Source: Chondrus crispus (lineage: Eukaryota > Rhodophyta > Florideophyceae > Gigartinales > Gigartinaceae). Taken from it: a DNA stretch of 64,000 bases. A model generated the notes under the pieces. The model had not been told where the DNA came from. It worked only from the letters and a program-made list of their open reading frames with translations, and searched no databases. Within the stretch, counting starts at the first letter, position 1. Each line of letters starts with the position of its first letter. A program made the position numbers and the translations under genes. Positions 11,701 to 21,240 of this stretch are shown here, in pieces. The DNA lies in assembly GCF_000350225.1 (NCBI RefSeq), contig NW_005178485.1, positions 81,170 through 145,169 of the forward strand. Reading direction: 5' to 3'.

Positions 11701-12909
11701 ACCGTACCGTTGAAGAAGATATCAGCTGCGCACATCGCACAAGCCTTCGTTCACCATTGGGTATTCGTGTACGGACCGCCGGTCAAGCTGCTGTCCGACA
11801 ATGGAACACAGTTCACGGCCCGGTTCTTTCAGAATGTCTGCCGAATTCTCGGCATACGCAATGTGTTCACGACTACGTACCACCCGCAAGCCAACGGCCA
11901 AGTTGAGAGATTTAACCGTACGCTGACTTCCGCGTTGCGAAAATATGTTCGAGAGCATCCCAAGGACTGGGACTTATTTAGCGACGCTGTGACGTTCGCA
12001 CACAACACACAACTTCATCGAATTACGAACATTGCGCCCTTCGAGCTGGTGTTAGCTCGGGCGCCGAGAAGCATTGCGTTACAAGCGCAACCAACTTTGG
12101 AGAACTTTAGCTCGTCACGAGCATACTACCTGAAATGGCAGTCGTGGTTGGAAACCCTGATGAAAGGAGCCGATAGGAGTTTGCGAAAGGAACAAGCCCG
12201 GTACAAGCGAAATTTCGACGCACGCCTTCGCACACCGCAATGTGAGATCCCACCGGGGTACTACGTGTTCCTTCGGAAGGAGCAGGGCACGGCTAGCGAA
12301 CCGAAACACAAGCTGGCACAAGTCGCTACGGGACCTTATCAGGTTAAAAGATGGAATCAACATACGGTAGTCATTGCCATTGGCGATCAGGAGGAACGCG
12401 TATCGCGAGACAGGGTGGAGTTAGCCCCAAGCCCGATGGACTATGCGCCGATAACTGGCCTACGTCAAGCGCTACAGTTCCTGGGAGCGCCGGAGCTTAA
12501 CGAAGAAGGAGAGGTAATGGAGGACGAGGAATGTCCTCACACCCGTGCGCCTACGTCTGGGGACCAGGACAATCTAATTAGTCAAGCGCAGACAGCGGAG
12601 GCGTCTCCGGACCTACGCGAGTTCCGAAAGTCCAGAGAAGAGGACGACTTGGAAGATCCTCAGGAGGGGGAAGGGAACAGTTCAGAGAAAGGAGAGGAAA
12701 CGGAAAATACGGAATACGTAATCGATCGGGTCGCCGACCACGATTATCAAGATGGTAATTTGATGCTCAAGGTGGAATGGTACGGCTATACGCCCGAGGA
12801 CGCGACGTGGGAGCCCATTGAGCAATTACCCCGGAGTGCGGCCGTCATGTATTTCCGGAGGAAGAAACTGCCCCTCCCGCCGCAAGTCGCACGCGCGAGA
12901 CCGGGATGA
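8683..12909 (+). CDS. G1 Pol polyprotein: protease, RT, RNase H, integrase, chromodomain
   Basis: The frame is open for about 1,408 codons from 8683; the first ATG is at 8758 and the frame opens at 8674. The retropepsin active site DTGAG is near residue 34. RT has FCVDYRRVN near 421 and the catalytic YLDD at about 521. RNase H has DTDASDYQIG near 671, then SEKECLAVIWA and TDHASLRWL. The integrase zinc region keeps both histidines and both cysteines (HYAKLAGHPGG ... CAACAR, about 909-950). The DDE residues are in VAIDILGEL (~977), SDNGTQF (~1040) and GQVERFNRT (~1076). A chromodomain (EYVIDRVADHDYQDGN ... EWYGYTPEDATWEPIEQLP) lies at about 1344-1395. All catalytic motifs are intact, so the enzyme part could be functional if gag is supplied in trans. 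Confidence 0.93.
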   Translation: MSREDLVLARKNYKVYAHIGPTVGLMSRVLSALDTGAGPNLVRKSELPAAMESLVSYGRTQDIGDANNRPLRTLGTIRMPVRLGKFVAAAEFIVCEKLAVPLILGADYCDRFVEAIYPRKKTVGLAEFSEAPIVRRFSTRRGKKNLVPGEDKNDGKVERISPKVKVARATTIEPGTQRVVECTSKRAGLVVVQPYSSLYERHGLTCTNRVVQVEPDQPFRLLVANFRTYLVRVQKSQVVAELLPHPRAALESKTTIGEVLGIQERKKENFPNSTKTPTGETRCEPPDQDREDQQGEREERLSATATTKPERRIEPPPPDVEELDLSHVPDRLRERFRRMLKKYSRMWDGTLGEINTTVHRIELAPDTSPIAQAPYRAGPKAREVEDADVQKMLEAGVIEPAQSEWASPVLLVPKPDGSMRFCVDYRRVNAVAVKDTYPLPRMDECLDSLGDTKVFSALDAISGYWQMPIPERDREKTAFSCHSGFYRFSRMPFGLTNAPATFQRAMDILLSPFRWKCCLVYLDDIIIFSKSWEEHIVHVDEILSVLEKAGVKLKLRKCEFFVEKVKYLGHVVRPGTLEVDAARTVALEQVRYPQTQTQLWSFLGLCNVYRRFVPHYAKIAHPLNQLLKKGQPVQLEGFDEPCEKAFHKLKDAILAPPVLALPKKNLPYSVDTDASDYQIGAALFQTHPDAQRKPIGFFSRTLAAAERNYSVSEKECLAVIWAGQTLRPYLYGEHFIVHTDHASLRWLMNVTDPSGRLIRWWLRLSEFDFEIKYKKGKGNSQADALSRLRTAGETVDEIDDEIPCFMAEPAEGTVEDEDSFDGLDDILALEGGTAPERVDQFQAVTPEELIREQAVDPFCNRIKEEMDAGKMRTFSTETEELEGTLCRTAAEFVQVVIPQSLRDRVLGLSHYAKLAGHPGGRKLYKTLRRHFYWPTMALDCYAVAKNCAACARERVKLRRNTKEMKLLTPKAPLEFVAIDILGELIRTKRGNRYILVISDRYSKLVRTVPLKKISAAHIAQAFVHHWVFVYGPPVKLLSDNGTQFTARFFQNVCRILGIRNVFTTTYHPQANGQVERFNRTLTSALRKYVREHPKDWDLFSDAVTFAHNTQLHRITNIAPFELVLARAPRSIALQAQPTLENFSSSRAYYLKWQSWLETLMKGADRSLRKEQARYKRNFDARLRTPQCEIPPGYYVFLRKEQGTASEPKHKLAQVATGPYQVKRWNQHTVVIAIGDQEERVSRDRVELAPSPMDYAPITGLRQALQFLGAPELNEEGEVMEDEECPHTRAPTSGDQDNLISQAQTAEASPDLREFRKSREEDDLEDPQEGEGNSSEKGEETENTEYVIDRVADHDYQDGNLMLKVEWYGYTPEDATWEPIEQLPRSAAVMYFRRKKLPLPPQVARARPG

Positions 12910-14385
12910 GCTCCATACGCAATGTGATGATGGAAAGCGAAAAGAAGACGCGAGCCGCAACCAGTTTCCTATGTTTTACCTTCTTAACTATTCTGTTTCG
13001 TTTTTGTTTGTTTTTTGGTTGTTTTGTTTTTTTATGTTTGTTTTCCCTTCCCGACACGCACCTAGGTCGGTCATTCCGGAACGATCGTGCGAAATGTCAG
13101 AAGACCACGACAGGCGCCCAAGGGCGACAAGGGACTGCGAACCGCCGATCGTGATTAAGGCTACACGCTGTATCTCGAGTTGAGGAAGGAGAGGACGGAT
13201 CACGTGAAGGAAGTCCAGAGAGACAAGTGTCGCGAGGAAAAACGCGGAACACAGAAGGGTTGTGTGAATTAACACCGCCGATCGTGTGACATTTACTATA
13301 GGTAAATTCCTGTCGACAAGACAAGCTTCCGTAGTTCGGGGGGGAGCCAAAAGGGATAACGCCGAGTCGGTCGGAATGCTGTTCCGCGCAGGAAGAACAA
13401 GAAGGTGTGGAAAAGAGGCAGTTGAAATGCGCGGGCACGCGCACGTGAAAGAGACGAATCAAGAGGACGTGGACGATGTGAAGCGCTCCGCGGAAAGAGA
13501 GAGTAGCGATAGTCGCCGGCATCGGGATCACAGGAAATGAGAGAAGGGAACTGGAATGAGCTAGGCGATTCTGCCTCGGACCCCCTCACATATATGAAGC
13601 AGCGTGCGCAGCCATGCCATGAGATGGAAAAATCACAGTAGTCTCAGTCGGAATCAATTTACCCCCTTGGGGTACGATCGCGCGCGGTATCGCGTGCACG
13701 TGAAGCGACGCTTGGATCAGTGATCCGCCCTCGTAAGGCGTGGAATGATCAAAGAAAATCAAAAAGACGAAAATCCGCGGAAATCCGCTGGACAAGTGGC
13801 AAGAGTCGAAAAGTGAACATCGATCAGTCCACCAAATTTTAATCAAAACTATGGGTCGGTACAGTAGTTGTTGGATGTACGCGAAGTGGCTGTTGGCTAA
13901 AGGCCCAAGTTCCCGAGGCCGTCCGGAGACACCGTCTCCCATCACTGCGCAAGGCGCTGCCCGAGGCGCAACACCATGACGTCGCTTGACCCGTTTCGGA
14001 GGCCCTGACTACGCTCAAGAAGCTGTGAGACGGACGTTCGCCGAGCAGGAGGATCAACCTCCCTAGTTTATAACACCGCTTGGGAAAGGATCGAGGGCAC
14101 GCGAAACAACGCGAAATTATACTGAAGACGCCCTCTGCCTTCCCGACGTGCCGCGCTAACGAGGGTGATGACATAATGTCATGCTGACCAGGACGAGTGC
14201 GACACCGAAGCAGGACAAGGACGAAAGCGGAGAAATGAGGGGACCGAGATATTAGATCAGCCCTCCGTGACGGACACGTTACTTATGGGCTCATGACGGT
14301 ATCCTCCCTCCCACTAATTGTTTATGATTTATCTCTCTTTTGTTTTTTTTTGTTGTTTTGTCTCCTTTTGTTTATTTTTTTTTGT
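12910..14385 (+). other. G1 3' region, first part: splice-like tracts and short coding-like pieces
   Basis: No complete gene is recognisable. A strong polypyrimidine run at 12980-13050 is followed by AGs (cacctag at 13058-13064). ATG 13093 then opens a short frame starting MSEDHDRRPRATRDC. A frame from 13286 to 13540 (TFTIGKFLSTRQAS ...) is also coding-like. The string tataggtaaat at 13299-13309 resembles a 5' splice donor, and a long T-rich run ends in gttgcag at 14391. The region may be a decayed spliced gene; no homologue is recognised. Confidence 0.35.
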
Positions 14386-16360
14386 GTTGCAGAGATCCTC
14401 GTTGAGTGTGCTCGGAAGACACGAGCAGGAGAATAGAAAGGAAAAGCGAAGCCCGCCCAAATCGCAAGGCTGGCAGCAGGGCGAGCCCTCGGTGGCTTTG
14501 AGGAACGCGACGACGAGTGGAGGAGAAGAGCGACCCACGCATCTATGCGCGTGTGGCACCCCGAGTTTGGAGATCCCGAAACAACCCGTTTTACGGAGGG
14601 ATCAGCTGGTTGTTGCGATGACGGGCCCTGTGTGATGAACAAGCGCGAGAGAAGATCGACAAGGCCGACCATCGACGAGATGCTCGTGATAGCCTGACTG
14701 TACTGTAGCCCATTTTCGGAAGACAGGCTGAAAGGCGAAAGAGCATGGAAGGATCGAAGAATGGCAGAAATAGAGGGGAAATTCATCGGGAAGCTTAACT
14801 ACGTTGAAGAAAAAACTCCCATTGCATGCGGAAGTCCCAATAACAGTTGACGGGAGACTATTCGTCAATTTCTTCAAGAAGCACGCTGAGAAACTGGAGG
14901 GCAAAGGACGTTCGTACGTGGATGATCCGGCCTCATTTGTTGCTCGAGCCTCGAGGTGAAATGTACACTTCGCGCGTGGCCGCACGCACTACCCAGAGTG
15001 GCGGCACGTTCCTGTGCAAGTCGTTGCCGAAAAAAAGGGCCCAGGTGCGACGGAAATTGTGTGGAATCGAAGGGTGGTACTACATGACATTTTGGAGAGA
15101 ACCCAACTTGGCAAAGGAAGAACAGACGCCGAAGACCACCCTCCTCGAAGAACCTTGTTAATGCGACTCACATTTCAGGAGTCGGAAGAAAAGACCGCGA
15201 ACATGAATCTTCGCAATACTTCTCCCCGTTCCCGGCAGCAAACGAAGAGCCAGAAAAGGGAAGACGAGGAAACCCTCGCTTCAGGGAGGAGCATAGTTTT
15301 CATGATTTCCCGATTGATAATGCGATCGGGGCCCAGGCCCCACCCCTCGGACCTGAAGGACCACAAAGACTACGGCAGAGCGAGCAACTCCGAAGGAGAG
15401 AAGGCGACGTTCTACGAGGTTGTGATGACGACGATCCATATGTTGCTACAGAAACCGGAGACCGCCCCTCCTTCATTATCCGATTAGTTTCATTTTTTGT
15501 AATCTCCTTGCTCGTTTTGTCTCAATTTGTGCTACTGTACTGTCGAGGAGATACTCGGACCGCAACTACCGACGGGCAAGACGAGACGCAGTCCGGGTAG
15601 GACGACAGAGAATCTAACTGGACTCAGGCGAAGAGATGGGGACACGGACGCACACGCTTCTGCTAGATCAGCAGATGTGTTGACACACGACGAACGTGAG
15701 ATTATTTTTAGTCAGTCATCACTACGCGGGACAATGGGGTCCCTACAGAATCGGACCGAACCATGCGTTACTTGACTTAGTAGCAGGAGTGCACCGCACC
15801 CCGGCTCATGAGGAACGAGGTGCAAGATACCCTTGGAGAATATTAACGAAATTAATAAGAACAACAGTTCACGTAAGATATCATGCCGGTTTGTTGGCAC
15901 CAGCTACAACCGCCGATCCCACGACTACTCACTACGCCAAAGAAGGGAGGAACACGACAACGACCCGCCTTCTCTATTTTTTGTTGTTTGTCGATCAACG
16001 GCACCTGCCATTCTTGAGGGTGCTTATTTATGAGGACTACGAAATTATAACGAGGAGAATGACGTTCGTGCAAGGGATACGGGGAATCCCTATTGACGCC
16101 CCGTTGGGACGGAAGTAAAGCGCGAGTGCGCGATGTTTGCGCATAATGAGGGCATGTCTGCCCGCCACTTCCGAAACCGCCGGTTTTCTGGCTGATCATA
16201 CGCGGTGGACCCACTCTCAAGTTCGTAACTCGCGTTCCCGACTCCGATACAGTGCACGCGTGTACGCGCAACTAAACCAACGGCCAAGAAGGAAACGTCA
16301 ACGTTGACTACGAGGTCGATGACACAGTTCGCAGACGGCAATCGCCGAACGCATCGACAT
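14386..16360 (+). pseudogene. G1 decayed sense ORF with membrane-anchor segment
   Basis: After the splice-like acceptor ending at about 14391, a coding-like frame runs to ~14835 (for example RALGGFEERDDEWRRRATH and MAEIEGKFIGKLNY). It continues after a 1-base shift as PITVDGRLFVNFFKKH and WNRRVVLHDILERTQLGKG, and shifts again to a frame open from 15088 to a TAG at 15598-15600. That last frame has NAT (a possible glycosylation site), a Pro/Glu-rich stretch, an acidic run and a 20-residue hydrophobic segment at 15484-15543 (LVSFFVISLLVLSQF core) followed by a polar tail. More coding-like pieces follow to ~16360. Stops (for example TGA at 14956-14958) show it is dead. One hydrophobic anchor near the C terminus recalls Env-like proteins, but no family is recognised. 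Related traces occur in G2. Confidence 0.42.
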
Positions 16361-16841
16361 GCACCACGCTTCACGCATGATGGTCCGATAAGATCCAAAA
16401 TAACGCAATGGACCCTCACTCTCATTTCATATCTTTTGACTCCCTACTTCTTGTTATTGTTTATTTTGAAGGAGTAGAGGACGGGACCCGGCGTCCGGGG
16501 CGCACGAGAAAAAGAGGAGGAAAAGAGATAGGGGAAGAAAAGGAAGGAGATAATATGAGGGCACTACCGTGATCATAACGGGGAGGGAGCGCCAAGAAGA
16601 ATGGAAAAGAGGAGGAAGTAGCGAGGTGAAGAGAAGGGGGAAGGAGGTATAAGGTTGCCACCGTGATTATGACGGGGTGGGAACCAATGAGAAAAAGAGG
16701 AGGAAACGAAGGGACGAAGGAGCACGCAGGAAAATTCAATTTACGGATCAAAGGCGACATGACGAGGTCGCAAATTCCGCGTCACGCAGGCAGGATAGAG
16801 ATGCGACAAGCTATCACGAGGGAATTGTCGCGCCCGCCAGC
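16361..16841. repeat. Purine-rich stretch with conserved palindromic doublet
   Basis: The plus strand is GA-rich. Two near-palindromic motifs, ccgtgatcataacgg (16566-16580) and ccgtgattatgacgg (16661-16675), lie 95 bp apart. G3 has the same pair in opposite orientation (52428-52442 and 52522-52536, 94 bp apart), just past the end of its antisense ORF. The conserved spacing suggests a real cis element or two copies of a ~95-bp tandem repeat. Confidence 0.5.
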
Positions 16842-18567
16842 TCAGACGGAAGGGTTACCAAAGGATTTGCCCTTTGGAAGTGATGACACGAGGCGAGCCA
16901 AAACTCGCAAGTCGTCAATCGAGGCTCCTTGCAGAGCCTCTCCCTCAACACCATGAGCGCGGAGCAAGGCACAGTATACGCTCGTGACGTCGTGGGTATT
17001 TTTGGAAATTGTTGGAGACAGGGGGGAGATATTACTTCCCTCACCGATAATGTTTTGGTGTGGCCTGCTGAGGGTATTTCGACAGCTGGGGGCGCCTTTG
17101 ACGAGAATGGAGAGGCCAGGGCTGCGCGCGGGAAAGCAGGGACAGCCGATCGAGGAGGAATTGGAGAGGAAGGACGGGAGCATACCTGAAGCTCCCGGGG
17201 GTCAGATGTGACGATGGGGGTAATGTCGGGAACCAGTGTTTGGTTTCCGAATCGACGGCTCGTTTGAGCTTCCCACGCTGAGCACAGGGTCGATGACCAG
17301 GGGTTGAACCACACGAAGTCGCCCGCGGCTGGGTGGTTTCGACCAGGGGAGAAAGAGGGACGTTGGCGATTGAAAGATCGAGAGGAGTTTTGCGGAGGGA
17401 CACAGTCCCAATCCACGCCCTCGATCGTATCAAGGAGGGAGCGTATTTTGCGATTGAAATCAGAGCCACCCAGAGGGACAGAGAAGTCCAATAGACGCAT
17501 TTGTGCTATCAGCTTCGCGGGGAGGTGCCACAGGCGCCAGCAATCATAGGTCTCCCACAAGAGGGTCGCAGCTACTTTGACGCACCACTCTGTGAGGAAG
17601 ACCACCCATAACCGATGTTGCGGATCCCGCAGGTAGCTGCCATAGTACGTGAGTATAGGTCCCATTTCGGTCCAAAAGCCTTGACTCACCTCGTACTGGC
17701 TCCACCACGAGGGGATGCGCCGGTAACGACTAGCATAATGCTGACGGGAAATCTCGCGCGCCTCTACCATTTGGTAGCCGATGAAGTACCCCGTATCAGA
17801 CCGCATACGCCGTTCAAAACGCATTGTGTTCTAAAAGAAGAAAATACCCCCGCGTTTTAAATGACGGAAATTCGAAGGGATAATGGGTTCGGTCCAGAAG
17901 ATGGCATCGGATGTGACAGTATGTCGGTTTCGCCACAGGCGATCCGCCTCGGCGGCAGGGTCACCAAAGGTGATATCAATGAGATTGTCCAAATAGAGGC
18001 GTTCGCCCTCTGTACGACAACGCCAAGTGTCGCAACCGTATGACGGGGGTATGAGGGTGTCGGAAATGGGGATGGCAAGCCGAGCGAATACGGCCTCCAT
18101 AAATCGCAGAGAGAGAGTGGAACGGCCCCTTGGGGGAGGATGACGTAGGATAGAAGTCGGAACTGCTATACGGGTTCGCCAGTCAAAGGAGCGAATGGCA
18201 AGCACCGGGAGATCACCGGGAAGCATGCCCGCGTCGTCGGCGAATTGCTGGTCGATTTTGGAAACGTCGCGAATACCTACGGAGGAGAACCACTGGGCCG
18301 AGGCAAATAAGGAAGGCTGTTCGTGCATGATTTTGTCCTGTAGCTCTTCGAGCGAGGGGTAGTGGCGGGCTACCCAAGAGGGATGATAACCTGGATGAAA
18401 GGCCGGGTCGGAGACGTCCGAATCAGGGGGCGTCGGGGTATAGGAGGGAGGTCGAAGGAAGCACGAGACTTGTTCGCGAAGCCGACACCGGTGCGCCGAC
18501 GGGCAGTATTTTCGCCCGCGAGCTCAGGAGGTGGAGGACACGTGGGATTCGTCTTGTCCTTGCTCAT
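16842..18567 (-). pseudogene. G1 antisense ORF (aORF), broken copy
   Basis: This is the counterpart, on the strand opposite to gag-pol, of the intact 575-aa ORF in G3. ATG (minus strand, 18567) is 107 bp inside the 3' LTR and begins MSKDKTNPTCPPPPELAG. Breaks are a 1-base shift near 18440, a CAG-to-TAG stop at 17833-17831 (G3 has CAG) and a shift near 17030. Between breaks the protein is nearly identical to the G3 copy, including the aromatic core SWWSQYEVSQGFW, LTYYGSYLRDPQH and LLWETYDCWRLW. The C-terminal block (VYCALLRAHGVEGEALQG) ends at 16842. Function unknown; no similarity to Gag, Pol, Env or chromatin proteins is recognised. Confidence 0.82.
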
Positions 18568-18660
18568 GCGGAGACCGTCGGCCAAGAATGGAAAAGTAGG
18601 GAGTCGAGAAGAGAAGAAGGAGTTGGAGATCAAGGAGTGTAGCCGATTTGCAAGGACGCT

Positions 18661-18673
18661 CAGAAGGGGGATA
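18661..18673 (+). promoter_or_regulatory. G1 polypurine tract
   Basis: The string cagaagggggata directly precedes the TG of the 3' LTR, where the plus-strand primer of an LTR element must lie. The equivalents in G2 (revcomp of 34060-34072) and G3 (revcomp of 50428-50440) are closely similar. Confidence 0.7.
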
Positions 18674-19641
18674 TGTAGTACAATACGCACCTGGAAAGGG
18701 GAGTGAAAAGAAAGGAAAATATTTGGATATGAAAAATAGTCCGGGTTGGGGGACACACGTGTGAATAATTGCACAGTTTTAATTTTTAATTATTTTATTT
18801 TATTTAGTTAATTAGTTAGCATTAATTTTGCTGGCACTAGATTAGATCTAGGATCTAGCGCCGCGAGCTACTGTACTGGCTCCGGCGGGGCGATATATAC
18901 CTTAGCCCTCTGACGACCAAGTCAGTAAAGGTAACCCGAGTTGCCAGAGTCTAATATCGCCTTGGTTGAAGTCCGTCCTTTACAAGACATTCCCTTTAAC
19001 TACAGATTACTTTATCCTTTGCGCTCGGGGGTCCCCTTTTTCCTTACCAATTTTCCTTTATTTCCCTGTCCTAATTTCCCTTAATCTTGAGTTGGTCCCA
19101 CCTTGTAGGATTGCGATCCGCAACGTGACGTCATTTGCCATCGGGCTTTTGTGTTGGTGCACCAGTGGTGCTTTTCTCAGTGTTGGTTCCATCGGAATCT
19201 GGTTGCGACCGATCCGTTGTTGGTACTTTGCCATCGGGCAGTACGACGGTGTAGCGCTGCTACGTTTTCTTCTTTCCCGACGGGCTACGTTGCGACGTCC
19301 CTGTCGAAGACCTTATAAAGGGTATAAGGTGTACAAGGCGCTCTTCGAGCATTGGATTTACGACCCATCGGACCAGGTTTACCTAAACACCCCTCCGAAC
19401 TCGTCGAGCAGTTGCCTTTACAAGTCTCTACCACCATTTACCGATCCCGGGCTGGGCCCTTCTCTTTGCCCACCCCCATATCAAGGATCCGAGCTACTGC
19501 GGGCCGCAAACCCGCTTAAAGAGGACAGGGAGCTTCGAACACTCCGTAGCGCTGTGCCGTTGGCAGTTGTTGTTTTTGTTGCTGTTGTTTGTGTTAGACC
19601 GTCGGACCTTGGTCTCTGCCTAACAGGCGCATTGCACTACA
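18674..19641 (+). repeat. G1 3' LTR
   Basis: This is the direct repeat of 4971-5937, 968 bp, with about 20 differences by eye. It is followed by the second copy of the target duplication gagac at 19642-19646, after which G0 resumes on the minus strand. Confidence 0.93.
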
Positions 19642-21145
19642 GAGACGCCCACTCAGTTCTCGCGGGTTCGATTACCCCTGCGTTCAACATTTTGTTGACT
19701 TCCTTGGCGACCATTCTCACGCATAGCCGGCCCCTTTCGGTAGGGCATTGAACGTATCGGCTTCGTACCCGGTTCGAGGGGAATGCGGCGTTCAGTCGCT
19801 CGGATCGTTCCGAGCGCCCCGCTCCACAGACTCGAGTGCTTACGGAGCATTTCGAGCACGTGGCCCCGAAACTTGTCATCATCGATGTATGACAAGTCGA
19901 TTTCTTTTTCCCAATCCTCCGGCGGATTTTCGGGATCCTTTTTAGAGGCAGGTGCAGTGCCCCCTTCTGGCGGCGGGCACTTCGCCGGTCGGCCGTCCGT
20001 ACCGGCTCCTCTCTTCTCAAAGGTTGCCCCTGGGCGGAGCCTTGTCGACCAGCTCCTGCCGTTCCGACTTGATCGGTCAAGTCGGTGAGGTGTAGTGCGT
20101 GCGCGATCCCCCCGACGATGCGACGTTCGGGCGTTAAGATCGCGAGGGGGTTGCGCTTCGCGTATCCCACGACGGTGTGCTTCGGAAGCCGCCTTTCCTG
20201 TCGCGAAAAGTTCGCGACGATGACGTCGAAGGTGTGGTTCGGCAGGACCTCGACGACGCCGTTCGTCAGCCTCACTCCATGTCGCTGTTGGAGTGACGGC
20301 TTCGGCTCTATAAACACGAGGCCCCTCTCCGTCGTGGTAACGCGCACACGGGCCTGGGACCTCGCGGGGATGGTATCCCAGCGGGCGATTCGGATCGCCT
20401 GCGGGGCTTCGTCGCGTGCGTCAGCCCGGCTTGTCTGGCGTCCGTGCCGCCTGGTTGGGGGAGTCGGCTCCCCTTTCCCGTCGACGATGGCAACGGAGCC
20501 ACCTTGGCGGATATCCAACCGTTGAGCTTCGTTGTCGATACTTCGTACGTGTGCATCGATGAAGACCGTACCGAGGAGGACCGGTACAGCGAGCTCGTCC
20601 GCCACGACGAACGGAATTCGGAACGTCGTGTTCCTCAACCGCACGGCCAGACGTACGACGGCCGAGAGCTTAAGCGGGTTGCTATTCGCGCCTGCCAATC
20701 GGGGCAGTGGCGCGTCGCGGATGACGTACCGCGACCTATCGGGAGGAAGGTCGGCCTTCCTCACCAGATTGTACCCCGAGCACGTGTCAACGGTGATCGT
20801 GCGGGGCTTGAAGGCATTTCCCTCCGTGGCTATCGAGCCGAGGACGTTCGAAATCTTCGACGTCATGAGGCAAATGACGCCGTCGACCACCTTCGGCGTG
20901 CCCGGCTCGGCGAGATCGTTCCGCATGGGCCGCCGGCCCCGGTTCCGAGTTCTCTTCCGCGTCCTTCTGCCTTGGTCGCGGGGCGCCCTTCGGTCGGCCG
21001 CGTCCCCGCGACGAGTCGCGTTCGTACGCGGCTTGAATTCTTCTGGCGGCCCCGGGTCCCCCTGGGTCAGGCCGCCGGCGCGTTCGATGCGCTTGTTGTT
21101 AGGCACGTGGCTCACGGTTGCCTCGGCGTCTTGGCCCTTCCGCAT
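19642..21145 (-). pseudogene. G0 protease and start of RT
   Basis: The minus-strand frame starts at ATG 21145 (MRKGQDAEATVSHVPNNK). It contains a retropepsin in which the catalytic triplet reads DTC rather than DTG (VDTCSGYNLVRK; G1 has LDTGAGPNLVRK), a glycine-to-cysteine change that should abolish activity. Arg-rich linker sequence follows, then the RT N-terminal motif VNKMLNAGVIEPARTEWAS, cut at 19642 by G1. The remainder of RT lies at 4970 and below. The internal segment with GAGRQGSAQGQPL looks frame-shifted relative to G1. Confidence 0.8.
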
Positions 21146-21240
21146 CGAGCTTACGCGTGTCTCGGTGCGCGTGTGCGGGGTCGAGGGGAATATTATCGGT
21201 AAACATTCCCCTCCTCCGCCGGGGATAAATAGGGGCGGGT

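Larger units (their letters stand above)
4971..19641 (+). mobile_element. Complete Ty3/Gypsy chromovirus G1 (14.67 kb) with antisense ORF
   Basis: The element is delimited by two direct LTRs (4971-5937 and 18674-19641) that begin TGTAGT and end ACTACA, and by a 5-bp target duplication, gagac. By eye the LTRs differ at about 20 of ~967 positions, which implies a fairly recent insertion. The order is 5' LTR, primer site, gag, pol (protease, RT, RNase H, integrase, chromodomain), a long 3' region, an antisense ORF on the minus strand, a polypurine tract and the 3' LTR. At 14.67 kb it is much longer than a typical chromovirus (5-8 kb), because of the 5.7 kb between pol and the 3' LTR. Pol is open throughout; gag has one stop and the antisense ORF is broken. 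Confidence 0.95.

Noticed and set aside
15696..16118. Frame with GQWGPYRIGPNHALLD, resembling an integrase C-terminal GPY segment
   Set aside because: Only the GPYRI string fits; the flanks do not, and G1 pol already has its own GPY region.
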